Source: Priapulus caudatus (taxonomy: Eukaryota > Priapulida > Priapulimorpha > Priapulimorphida > Priapulidae). Taken from it: a stretch of 39,091 nucleotides of DNA. Position 1 is the stretch's first letter. Every line of letters begins with the position of its first letter. Below, piece by piece: positions 12,801 through 22,429 of this stretch. The notes beneath the pieces are model-generated. The model made no database searches, was not told the origin of the DNA, and worked only from the letters and a program-made list of their open reading frames with translations. Location: positions 64,057 to 103,147 of the forward strand of contig NW_014577687.1 in assembly GCF_000485595.1 (NCBI RefSeq). The letters run 5' to 3'. Position numbers and translations under genes: made by a program.

Positions 12801-15800
12801 GTTATGGCGACCTAGTGTTAATTATGGTGCCATAAGCAAAACTGCAGAATACACGACGTGAAACAACGTGTTTAGTTGTTCATAGTATCAGCTGTAGCTT
12901 GATAGATGGCAACTTTGCAAAAATCTCCATGTTGTGAGCTTATCCAATCCCCTCTGATTGAGGGTTTATAGTCCCCTCGAAAAAGGTTACAGTGATATTA
13001 CACTTTCAAAAGCAGGTGTAAGCCACTCTGAATAAATTCAATCTAGAACCAGGCACGCAATCGGACAGGCTACTTTCCAGACGATATCGAGCCATTACCG
13101 GGTAGTCTCTCGACACGAGGGTGTTCATCTCCCGTATACGCCGAGATGCCCTTCACAAGATTTTCGACATCTGCACTCAGTGCTTCCGGCAATAGGAACT
13201 CGACCGGCTGTATGTGCGAGATGACGGCAAGCAGACGACTGCAGCTTCTCTCGTCATCAAATTCGTCGTAAACAATGTCGCCTAACAACACAAAGTGAAG
13301 AACAATGGTAAACAAATCTCGCTAACCAGCCAAACACTATCGCAAACTGACGTGGGTCTTCTTGTTAACTACAGAGATTAGTTTTGCACTAGGAGAGTAT
13401 CACATAATATTTACTTGCGATTACATTTACCTTTGTCAGGATCTAGTTGATTAAATATTAATTTTAAAATGGTAGTTCATTTGTTGCTCAACTGTTATCA
13501 TGTATGCTTGAATAACATATTAATTTAATAGGCAGTATAAAAATGATCACTATTCTATATGCAGAAGTGGAATTAAAAATGTTTAAGAACAAGAAAATTA
13601 GTGCTTTGAGTTCAATAGTTTGTAGAGGCACCAAGACAGTGCTTTGAGTTCAGTAGTTTGTAGAGGCACCAAGACAACTTACCTTTAACATCTATTAATT
13701 ATTTCCCCAAAGAAACCTTTAAAAATTCCACAATTACTATTAAGTATAATGTAAAACAGAGTACAATCACCTGTGCCGGGTTGGACAGCTACGACTGAAA
13801 TGCTGTGCAGCTTTGAACCAACAATGATGCATTCGTTGATGCACATGAGGTAGTTTGCAGGAGGCAGCAAGTCATCTCTGCTCTCCTCGTCAGAGTACGC
13901 GCCCTGAGACAGCGGATTCACATCCTCACCAAGAAGTGTAGATTTCGTGTACACTGCTGACACCTCTCTGCTAAAGAGGGAACTTTTGGTGTCACCTGCA
14001 AAAAGACTCACATTGATCCGAACTACTTCACAGATAGATGACTCTCTTACATTAACTATAGCTCTAACAGTATTAGCACCAAATGTTTCTAAAAAGTCAG
14101 CACGAACATGTCAGGATTAATATACCGTATTTCACGACTAATATAACGCTCTGATGCAACAGATGCATCATAAAAATAGAAGGTAGTAATCTGAAAAAAA
14201 GGTTTGATTGCAAAATAGCCCTCCGCATTACCGTAAAAAAGTTGCTCCCTTGCTTTTTTCTATATTTAGCTCTCAAATTCCATGTATTTCTTAAGCCCTC
14301 CTCACAATCATTGGCTATATATAGTATATACTATAGGGTATTCTAATGAGTTGTATAATATACTGTATTTTATCTAATAAAATCATAGCTATAGCAATAT
14401 CCACCACATCGAGCTTTAGCATATAGAATGCAAGATGGGTTTTGGAGGCATTTTCTGAAGAAAAGCATCCCAAAAGCTGCAAAACAAAGGCCTAGATTCT
14501 AAGATGATCTCTATATATACATATTTTCAGCAGTGAATAATAATAGAATCTATTATTATTCACTTCTGATATTTCCATACGATCACTGCTATCGTTGCCT
14601 AAGACAACACACCTGCCGCCTTGAGAGCCGAGGTCTCCGTCTGCTTGACGACGGCAACCTTGTGGCCGGCTGCCACCAGGCGGCGCAGGTGTACAAACAG
14701 CCGATGCGTCGGAATGCTCGCAGTCATGAAGTTATGGTCGAGGTGACAGAAAATGTTGAGCTCTTTCGCAGCAATCTCAGCATCAGTGCCAAAAAACCTA
14801 CAAACATGTTTATATAGTTAGGACAGTTTCAAATTGCACATACCATTTTAAATAGTGCGCATGCGTGAGCATTGCACTTAATCAAGTTAACAAGCAACCA
14901 CGAGGCAATAAAAACTATAAGAAATACACTTTGTGTGAACACTGTGCATTCAATAAGTAGTTATTAGTTGTAGAAAAAATATAGGAAGTTAGGTAAAAGC
15001 AGAAATATACATCAGTTTATTAAGTAACAAGAGCCGCAAAGCGTCTGGGCTCATCTGAGGTCTGTTGCTACGATTATATACGTAAAATTTCAGTCGTGCG
15101 TAGTACCACATTTGTTACGCGCAGATATGCAGACACGCAGTTGCGTACACATCATTGTTAGGACACGCCCACTATCGCAGATGGAGGGTAGGGGGAGGGG
15201 GTGAGGGAGGGGGAAGGGGGAGGGTGGGAAGTGGGGGCTCTAATAGCAAAAGCAGTTCACTCCTTTGTTAACAGTCAACAAATCCATGTTTAAATCCCTC
15301 CTCTTGAGGGTCAAAAGGTTATCAGACACTTACTCTTCGCACGTCAGTGGAAAGCACATTTCATGGTCCTTTCAATAAAGCCATAAAAATGGTAGGTCAC
15401 TGCTGAAACAAAAAAGTTTTTCAATTGCTCCGTCAGACCATGTCCTCAGAAAATGTCTAAAATCTGCCCTGTGCCCATTGACCTTTGACCTGTGACCTCC
15501 AATTTCGGCACAGTGATGGCTTTTCCTACCATGATGCTATACACCGACTATCACGAGCCTAGGTCGAGCCGTTTAGATTTGTGCCGCAATTCTGCATTTC
15601 CTCCCTATACCTTAAGTTAAGGAGTGAATGTTCCCCCTTATTTTACACCGCTTGACCTTTGACCTTTGACCCCCAGCTTCGACATCCCAACTCGTTTTCG
15701 GATTACCCCCCCACGTCCCGAATATCGTGACCGTACGTCGAGCGGTTAAGATTTGTGCCCAACTGTTGACGGACGGACGCACGGACGGACGGACGGACGC

Positions 15801-16651
15801 ACGGACGGACGGACGATCATGCGATTCTACAAGCTGCATCTGACTATGTCAGATGAGCTAACAAAAAGTAAACATGCCACTTGCCTGTACTTGTAGCCAC
15901 ATTCCACCATGAGGAGAGTACCTGGGTGTTTTTCTTTGATAGCAACAATCTGTTGTTCCAACGGTGTGTATTTTAAATTTCGGCCTGGAAGCCGAGTTCC
16001 ATCGTCTGTCAGTGTTGAACTATCGCCAAGCTTTGGACTGGTAGAGTCTGGACTAACATTGCGATTCCGTGAATATGTTTCTAGATGTGATGTCAAAGAT
16101 TTGCCAGACTCACAAACTGTATGCGAGCGTAAAATGCCTTCTTCTAAAATGTCCGGTACATCGTCATTTTTCTCCCTAACATTGTTCTGATTAGCTACGA
16201 ACGTTTCTAATTTCATCAAGGTAGAAGAACAGACTAATCTTTCGTTAGGTGGCGCATTAGCTGACATTGCTGGTGAAACTGTATCAGTATTCGTTGGCAA
16301 CTCATCTCCTTTCTCCAGTTCGATAAGTTCTACCTTCCTCTTCTTACGAGCAGGTTCATTGTGGACACACTTCTTTACACTATCCGGTGCTGCTTCTGTA
16401 GTCTTGCCTGGCACTACATGCTGGGCTTTCTTTACGCCATCTATAAAACAGGTAATTCGTGGGAGTATCTTAATTTTAACTGGAAGTTATATTAATGTAA
16501 TCAGTATAGTTAATGTAACAATTCAACAACAAAATATAATAGACAACGAGTAGTGAGACTTACCTGATTTAGCCGAACAACAAGTTTTATTCGAAGGAAC
16601 ATTAGACGTACGCACTTTAAAATAATGTGATATATTTGCTTGCTTTGGCAT
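9809..16651 (-). CDS. MSH3: DNA mismatch repair protein MSH3, complete, eight exons
   Basis: MutS homologue that pairs with MSH2 (MutS-beta) to bind insertion/deletion loops in the nucleus. Coding exons, 5' to 3': 16651-16564, 16440-15885, 14797-14613, 13995-13771, 13281-13099, 12759-12539, 12216-12048, 11508-9809. All phases agree, giving 3327 nt and 1108 aa (human about 1137). The ATG is the first after an in-frame TGA. A PIP box (Q4, I7, Y10, F11) is at the N-terminus and an SV40-like NLS, KKRKV, is near 62-66. Exon 2/3 forms the mismatch-binding GYKYRFF, the MSH3-type motif rather than the MSH6 Phe-x-Glu. Later come Walker [11 protein letters not shown] (832-841), Walker [13 protein letters not shown] (909-920) and VTHYPH (945-950). 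An acidic Asp/Gly insert follows at about 973-1025. Intron 2 has a GC donor (GCAAGT); the others use GT. Confidence 0.95.
13601..13676. repeat. 38-bp direct repeat in MSH3 intron 4
   Basis: Two head-to-tail copies, 13601-13638 and 13639-13676, differ at one base. They lie about 95 bp upstream (minus-strand sense: downstream) of the exon 4 donor. Confidence 0.9.
14532..14564. repeat. 15-bp perfect hairpin in MSH3 intron 3
   Basis: Arms 14532-14546 and 14550-14564 surround a 3-nt loop. It sits about 50 bp inside the intron from the exon 3 donor. No function can be assigned. Confidence 0.8.
15184..15237. repeat. G-run tract in MSH3 intron 2 (quadruplex-prone)
   Basis: At least eight runs of three to five G are separated by A, T or GA on the plus strand, so the MSH3 pre-mRNA carries the C-rich complement. 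The sequence meets the usual G-quadruplex pattern. Any effect on splicing or replication is inference. Confidence 0.75.
15380..15861 (+). mobile_element. pearl/HINE-like element in MSH3 intron 2
   Basis: The body contains repeated TTGACCTTTGACC phrases (15477-15492, 15653-15670). It is followed by (GACG)n at 15768-15815, then a terminal hairpin at 15837-15855 (CATCTGAC/GTCAGATG, loop TAT), then AGCTAA, which fits the helitron CTRR end. Its end lies 23 bp from the MSH3 exon 2 boundary (15885), next to the GC-type donor. The 5' limit is uncertain. Confidence 0.65.
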
Positions 16652-16693
16652 GTTGACTGTTTTCGTATTTTTTTTACAATTTAGAATCAGATC

Positions 16694-17410
16694 TCAATAA
16701 TCATAACCATTGCATTGATGATTTGTATCCACGATATTGAATGTTGTCTGTATATCTGAAAATAACAAACCATAAAGAATGAAACCACACCTGAAATCAG
16801 AAGTACGTACATTGGTGAGCCGAATTCAGAATAATGTGTCACCGTGTAGCATTGGTCATTCCATCAGGTTGGGAACAAAGTGTGACATGATAGTGAAATT
16901 TTGAAAATGTTCAAAAAGTAAATCTATCTATATTTTCGAATAAGAAAACTATCACTTTAAAATTTAGAAACAATTATATGTTGTAGGTGTACAGGAAATT
17001 TGTCAGTGTACCATACATAATGGCCTGTCACAGAACTGTCATGGCGCTCCAACGTAACAAAATTTCGACTGACACCACCAGTTGGTGTATTTTTGCACAA
17101 ACACCAATCAATTTTTTAGAAACTGGATTTTCTAAAAATTATTTTCATACAATCAAACTTACAACTCAACTACAATAACAACAAATTAAATATGATATGT
17201 TACATTTTTTTCTTCGTGGAAGTAACTACTTACACCTGCGTGAATGGACGTAACAATTTGCGATGTGTTGACACCATAGAAGTTACGTCGAAGTGGTTGT
17301 TTTTTTTTACGATCACAGCTGATGTGTTTGGGATTTTCAGACAGTGAAAGTAGTTTTTCATGAAGTCTCAGTCTGGAGAGGTTTGGGGTATTTCTCGAAC
17401 GTAAAACCAT
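16694..17410 (-). CDS. Possible small two-exon gene upstream of MSH3 (or MSH3 leader exons)
   Basis: Exon 1 (17410-17236) opens with ATG and encodes about 58 residues, basic in the middle (DRKKKQPLRRNFYG). It ends at a strong donor (GTGTAAGT, or GTAAGT two bases later). An acceptor TTATTTTCAG precedes 16755. Joining them at the first donor gives a stop at 16694-16696 and a 78-residue product. I recognise no family. The second exon ends only 42 bp before the MSH3 ATG, with no intervening splice site seen. These may therefore be 5' untranslated exons of MSH3 that carry an upstream ORF. Confidence 0.35.
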
Positions 17411-17662
17411 AAGAAAATTTTGAAATATGCATTGTTAATATGAAACGAAATACTTCTTTTCATAGTTTCCACATGTCACACATATTTTTACAAATACAAC
17501 TCCTGACACCATCATTTGTCGGTTTTTTTTAACAGTGAAATTTTGTCCAATGGCAATGCACTGGCAGCGAGTTTGGTCTTGCTTTGATTGAAGCTTAGGT
17601 TTTGACTTTGTCACAAGCTACAGCCGGTTATAATGACATAGTCACATACTTGTTCATAATGT

Positions 17663-17730
17663 TCATACATACATACATACATAATACATACATACATATA
17701 CATACATACATACATAAAAACATACATACG
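17663..17730. repeat. (CATA)n microsatellite
   Basis: Imperfect CATA/TACA units with a few interruptions. They produce artefactual open frames on both strands. Confidence 0.9.
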
Positions 17731-17954
17731 CATCTTAAAAGCAACTTCAAATGTTATATAGTGCTGCATACGCAATGTTCCCCAACCCAATGGAATGACC
17801 CACAGGCACTTGAAGCGTTTCATCTGTAAACACACGCCGCCGCCATTGCTGCTGCGCTCACTGACACATAAATATACCCCATAGGCATATAGGCCTACAA
17901 GTTCAACTACATGATCATATTCATATTCGTGATGATAGCTATAGGCCCCGGGGG

Positions 17955-18393
17955 GGGGTCACTATATATGCCGGTATTACCCCATGTGCGTTCCAAATTT
18001 TGCGGGTTAGGGGGTACGTGTTTTTCAACTTCTAAAGCGGGCCCGCGCGAGAGCAAATAGGCACCCCTTTACAAAGCTAATCCCGCAATAAGCCCTCGGG
18101 ATCGTTCAAGTCAAGCACCGCGCCCGCAGTAGGCCCCCCTCACGGGCCCCCTCCATTCCCTCCACTCTTTGCCCTCCACTTGTCTGCAAGACCTCGCAAT
18201 AGGGGGTAGGGGTCCGGGTAGGACTCTTGGCAGTCTTGCTCTTTCATTGTGTATGCAATAGGGGGTGGTATTCTTCAATTGTGTCTGCAATAGGGGGTAG
18301 GGTTTTCCAATGTGCAGTTCGCACTAGGGGGCCTATTATTTTTACTTTTAGTGAGAACGCACATGGGGTAATACCGGCATATATAGTGACCCC
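17955..18393. mobile_element. MITE with 39-bp perfect terminal inverted repeats
   Basis: Left end 17955-17993 and right end 18355-18393 are reverse complements starting GGGGTCACTATATATGCC. The interior carries at least three copies of a GCAATAGGGGGTAGGG-type phrase (about 18190-18325) and no transposase. It is a non-autonomous DNA element or a foldback. The flanks are G/C runs, so the target-site duplication cannot be read. Confidence 0.8.
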
Positions 18394-18623
18394 ACCGGGA
18401 GCTAGGCCTACCTGCCGCGCGCTTGGCAAGCTCGACTTTATATGGCCCGTGCTAATTAACCATGAACATATAATAGTAACTACAGAGCGGCATTTTATAA
18501 CTTGAACTTATTATCAAAGATCATGAACAATCACGTACATATACCACTAAGTAGCCAATATAAGAATCATAACAATCTTTATCGTAACCTTTCACAATAG
18601 TTTAGTCAGTCAGTCTGGTTTAG

Positions 18624-18633
18624 TTTGGCGCCA
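18624..18633 (+). promoter_or_regulatory. E2F-like site TTTGGCGCCA
   Basis: It matches the E2F/DP consensus TTTSGCGC and lies 157 bp upstream of the ATG at 18790. The surroundings lack repeats, as a small promoter would. No TATA box was identified. Function is inferred from the motif and its position only. Confidence 0.5.
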
Positions 18634-18789
18634 CTTGATCACGTTAGTCGCGCTCTCACTGCCCTCTACAGTTGCGCAGGTAGCGCCTAATGTTTTTAGT
18701 AGATTTCTTCATAGCGGACCACAATAAATTACCTTGTAAAGTTGTATTTAGGGTTCTTAGGCATTGAACTCTTGTTTGAGAACAGGGTT

Positions 18790-20528
18790 ATGGATTCTCC
18801 GTTTAGTGTGTGCGTTCCTGCAACACCTTTGATATCACAAACGGTCCACAGACCTATGCAGCTCCTCACTGTGCCAGACATAGAGAGCCAATCCATAGCG
18901 AGTCCTGCAGCAAACAGAGGCCAACCTGTGGCCGTTGTACCTGGTACACGTAAGTAAGGCTCATAGGGTCTATCACAGACTAACGGATACATCCGTTAGT
19001 CTGTGGGTCTATGTCCTCCAGGGTACTGCCGGAACGTACCCTGGTAACTATCTGATATGGTTAGCGTTAGGGTTAGGGTTAGGGAGTAGGCGTAGGCGAC
19101 TCCCTAGACTCGTTAGTGGAGTAGGCAACTCCCTAGACCCGTTAGTGGAGTAGGCGAGGTACGGTCCGGCATATTAGATAGTACCAGCAGAGCATATAAA
19201 TCACGTTGATTTATATGATATGCTCTGGTACCCGGGTACGTTCCGGTATACCGGACCGTACCCAGGGTACGTTCCGGCAGTACCCTGGGGGACATAGACT
19301 CTCTCAGCGTAAGTATGATCAGCCGTTGGCTTTGGCATTGCATTATAGTTGGTATTTACTTTTGGTTATAAGTTACTATTGGTTTCTACAAGTTACTATT
19401 ATTAGTTAAAATTTGCGTGTCCTGGTTTGCAACAGTCAGAAAACTGTTACTGGGTACATGATTATAATAGGCCTATTCTGTATTCATTGATTCACCTCAT
19501 TCTATCTGATTTCTACCTGCTCTGACACTTGCGTTTACACTGTGCGTTACAGTTACACTTACAGTCATCCAAAAATAACCGTGTCCTGTTGTAGGTTCTA
19601 TCGATGAACGGTGGGAAAATATTCAATATATATAATATTTTACTCTTCAATAACAATTACTTTACTGCTTCAGCCTTTCCAGACACTCACCCATGTTCAA
19701 CTCCACAACTGCCACTGGCTATGCTACATCACACTCACTTGACACCACTTCCTTGTACACCACAACGAATTCAACAATTTACATCCAACAACCCTTGCCA
19801 TGAATTTGATCAAAGTAAGTTGATTAACAACCCATAATAGGAGGATAATACGTAATAATCATCTACTACAACCTACATTATTGATTTAGCTTGGACTTTC
19901 CTTAATTAGTTCTTAGTTCACTTTTTAAAACTCAATATGTTGTAATAGAGCGTACACATATTGATAAAGAAAGTTCGAGGTTAAAAGTGGACATCGGGCA
20001 GGGTTAGCCTATTTAATTTAATCAAAACAGTCCAGTGTATCCTGATGACGTGATGCAATTAGTTATTGATAAATTATCCGTGCAGGAAAACAACTGGATC
20101 AAGTTGTGCCAAGAACACCTTGTCAATGCAAGCACATGGTTAAATCATCACCCGCATGTGAAAGTGTAACCCCTCTAACTTCAAATACTGCACTACCTGA
20201 TGTTCTCAGTCCGACAGTTCTAACACCAACAGGTGATTCAATTAACGTCAATTATTTTTTTACAGTACTGCTGTTTACAGCTTATGATTTATCACTTATA
20301 ACATTAATACTTATATACAGAGATTGTCACTAATACTGCAAAGAAAAACTCATTTGTATCATGGCAGCTACGTGATTGTACATTCCATTGACAGACGTTA
20401 CAAGGGATCGAAGCACTGCTAGGCAGAGAAGAACAGCAGCACTGAGGGGAGCGGGTGATTCCACTCTTGATGAAAGTGCTGACGAGAATAGGTGTTCCAC
20501 GTCAGATATACTAGACTGGATTGTTTAG
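18790..20528 (+). CDS. Unrecognised four-exon gene, Ser/Thr-Pro-rich 193-aa protein
   Basis: Exons 18790-18949, 19674-19814, 20086-20232 and 20395-20528 join in frame (all introns phase 1, all GT-AG), totalling 582 nt including the stop. I do not recognise the family. The product has many SP/TP sites (for example VPGTPFPDT, CSTPQLP, LPCTPQR, VPRTPC, LSPTVLTPT). An Arg-rich patch (RDRSTARQRRTAALRG) and an acidic Asp/Glu stretch follow, and the C-terminus is hydrophobic (STSDILDWIV). No signal peptide or membrane segment is evident. The composition, together with the E2F-like site upstream, suggests a CDK-phosphorylated cell-cycle protein; that is inference. The frame stays open upstream to about 18742, so a further 5' exon is possible. 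AATAAA lies 65 bp after the stop. Confidence 0.7.
18977..19004. repeat. 13-bp perfect hairpin beside the intronic MITE
   Basis: CAGACTAACGGAT and its reverse complement are separated by AC. The hairpin abuts the MITE at 19007 and may be part of its insertion site or flank. Confidence 0.8.
19007..19299. mobile_element. MITE with about 38-bp inverted ends and TTAGGG core
   Basis: Ends read GTCTATGTCCTCCAGGGTAC... and its reverse complement with one mismatch, over about 38 bp. The interior has GTTAGCGTTAGGGTTAGGG (telomere-like), a duplicated GACTCCCTAGAC-type block, and a small AT hairpin (about 19190-19215). It sits in intron 1 of the 193-aa gene. A diverged relative is at 3396-3640. Confidence 0.8.
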
Positions 20529-20592
20529 TTAACAGCTACGTGAATCAACCATAATAGACGGCCAGTGAGAATAATATGTATTGCTTTTTATA

Positions 20593-20598
20593 AATAAA
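20593..20598 (+). terminator. Polyadenylation signal AATAAA for the 193-aa gene
   Basis: Canonical hexamer 65 bp downstream of the TAG stop, in AT-rich sequence followed by T-rich sequence. Confidence 0.5.
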
Positions 20599-20718
20599 TA
20601 TGTGCTGTACAAGTATAGATATATATGTCAAAAATCTTTTACGTTCGTGTGTACTGTTTTGTATGGCATGTTGTTTGTGTCGATTTTTCGATAATTCGAT
20701 TTTTGTTTTATGGTTGAT

Positions 20719-20787
20719 TTTATCGCATATAACATTCGATTTATCACATATAACATTCGATTTATCACATATAACATTCGATTTATC
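20719..20787. repeat. Clean 21-bp tandem repeat (ATTCGATTTATCACATATAAC)
   Basis: Units begin at 20734, 20755 and 20776, preceded by a partial unit. The period equals that of the satellite that starts about 70 bp later, and both share an ATTCGATT core. This is probably the degenerate edge of the same array. Confidence 0.85.
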
Positions 20788-20849
20788 TCAATCAGCAGTA
20801 AATACACCGCGAGAGCTGCGAATCTGATAGCAGATATATCTTAATTGAG

Positions 20850-22250
20850 CATCGACGGCACAGCGCAATCGAATCATTCGATTCACAACAATCAATCGAA
20901 TCAATTCGCACGCATCATCGACGCTGCGTGATCGAATGAGTTCGATGCGCGGAGGGTGGGAGCTCGAATGATATCGACTGCATAACATTCGATTCACGCA
21001 TCGAAATGATTCGGGATTCACCGCGAGCGGAATCAATATCGCAGCTCGAATTACACACGCATCGAATTGATGGTGCATCTCGAATCATCGAACTGAATGC
21101 GTGAATCGAGAATGCATTCGATGCGTGAATCGAATCATTCGAGTGCGTGAATGCGAATCATTTCAGATTCCGTGAAATCGAATGAATGCATCGAATATTC
21201 GATTCCACGCATACGAAATGATCTCGATTCACGCGATATCGAATGATGCATCAATGCAATTCGATGCGTGAATCGAATGATTCGATTGCGCGAATTGAAA
21301 TGATTCGATGCAGTCATTTCGATTTCACGCATCGAATCCATTCGATGTCACGCATCGAATGCATTTCGATTCACGCATCCGAATCATTCGATCACGCAGT
21401 CGAAATGATGTCATCGTATGAGCCGATGAAAGTGAATCGAATGATTCGATGCGTGAATACGAATGTTCGATGCGTAATGCGAATGATTCGATAAAAACGC
21501 GAGGAATCGAATGATCTCGATGCATCATTCAGATTCACGCCATCGAAATCATCGATTAACCGCAATCGAATGCATTCGATTCCCAATTCTATCTCATTTT
21601 TTGCGAATCATGTCGATTTCACCATCGAATCATTCGAGATTCAACAGCATCGAATCATTTGATGCATCAATCGATGCCGTGAATCGAAATGATTCGATGC
21701 GCAATCGAAATGATTCGCATGCAGTGAATCCAAAAGATTCGATGCGTGACAATCGAATCGATGCAATGTCGAATAACATTCAATTCGCCCGCATCGAATC
21801 ATCACTCGATTCACGGCATCGTAATGAGCGAATCGACATGATCTCGACTGCGTGATAATCGGATGTTCGACTCCGTGAATCGATGATTCGATGCGCGAAT
21901 CGAATGATTATCCGATGCGCGAATCGAATGATTCGAAGCATTTCATTCGACTTCCACGCATACGAAATCATTCGGATCACGCCATCGAAATCATTCGATT
22001 TCGACGCATTCGAATCATTACGATTCATCGCCAATCGAATGATGCATTCGAGATGAATTCAATGCGTAGGACAGTCGAATGATTCGATGCGTGAATCGAA
22101 TGATTCGAGTGCGTGAATCGAATGATTCGATCCGTCGAATCGAATGATGCATGTCGATGCATTCGATCAGCGCATCGAAATGTCGCATTCACGCATCTGA
22201 AATGATCAATCCGAATCATTCGATTCCAAGGCAATCGAATGAAATTTGAA
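20850..22250. repeat. Noisy 21-bp satellite in alternating orientation
   Basis: The array is made of variants of CGATGCGTGAATCGAATGATT. Blocks carrying GCGTGAATCG (forward) alternate with blocks carrying CGATTCACGC (reverse), e.g. reverse at 21320-21400 and forward at 21430-21480. Single-base indels are frequent in nearly every unit. Clean units of the same satellite occur after the N gap at 26548-26631. Open frames here (Arg/Met/Ser/Asn-rich) are artefacts. Confidence 0.9.
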
Positions 22251-22429
22251 TCGCAATCTATGAAACAGAATACACACCATAGTTTTGGTGTATATTTAAT
22301 TAATTTACGGTTTGCGATTATTTACTCCTGATAATATATGTGTGTGCGTGCGTGTGCGCGTGCAGCGTTGGTGCGTACGTGTCTGTGTGACTGTGGTTCA
22401 ATGATCTAGTTTCCATTTCTTAAACTTTT

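Noticed and set aside
16652-17410. Divergent DHFR partner as in mammals
   Set aside because: The upstream ORF is on the same strand as MSH3 and shows no DHFR motif.
19060-19084. Interstitial telomere or chromosome-end scar
   Set aside because: The TTAGGG run is only about three units and lies within a MITE that has a second copy at 3.4-3.6 kb.
20850-22250. CRISPR-like or prokaryotic repeat array
   Set aside because: There are no unique spacers, the units are contiguous 21-mers in both orientations, and the context is a spliced eukaryotic genome.
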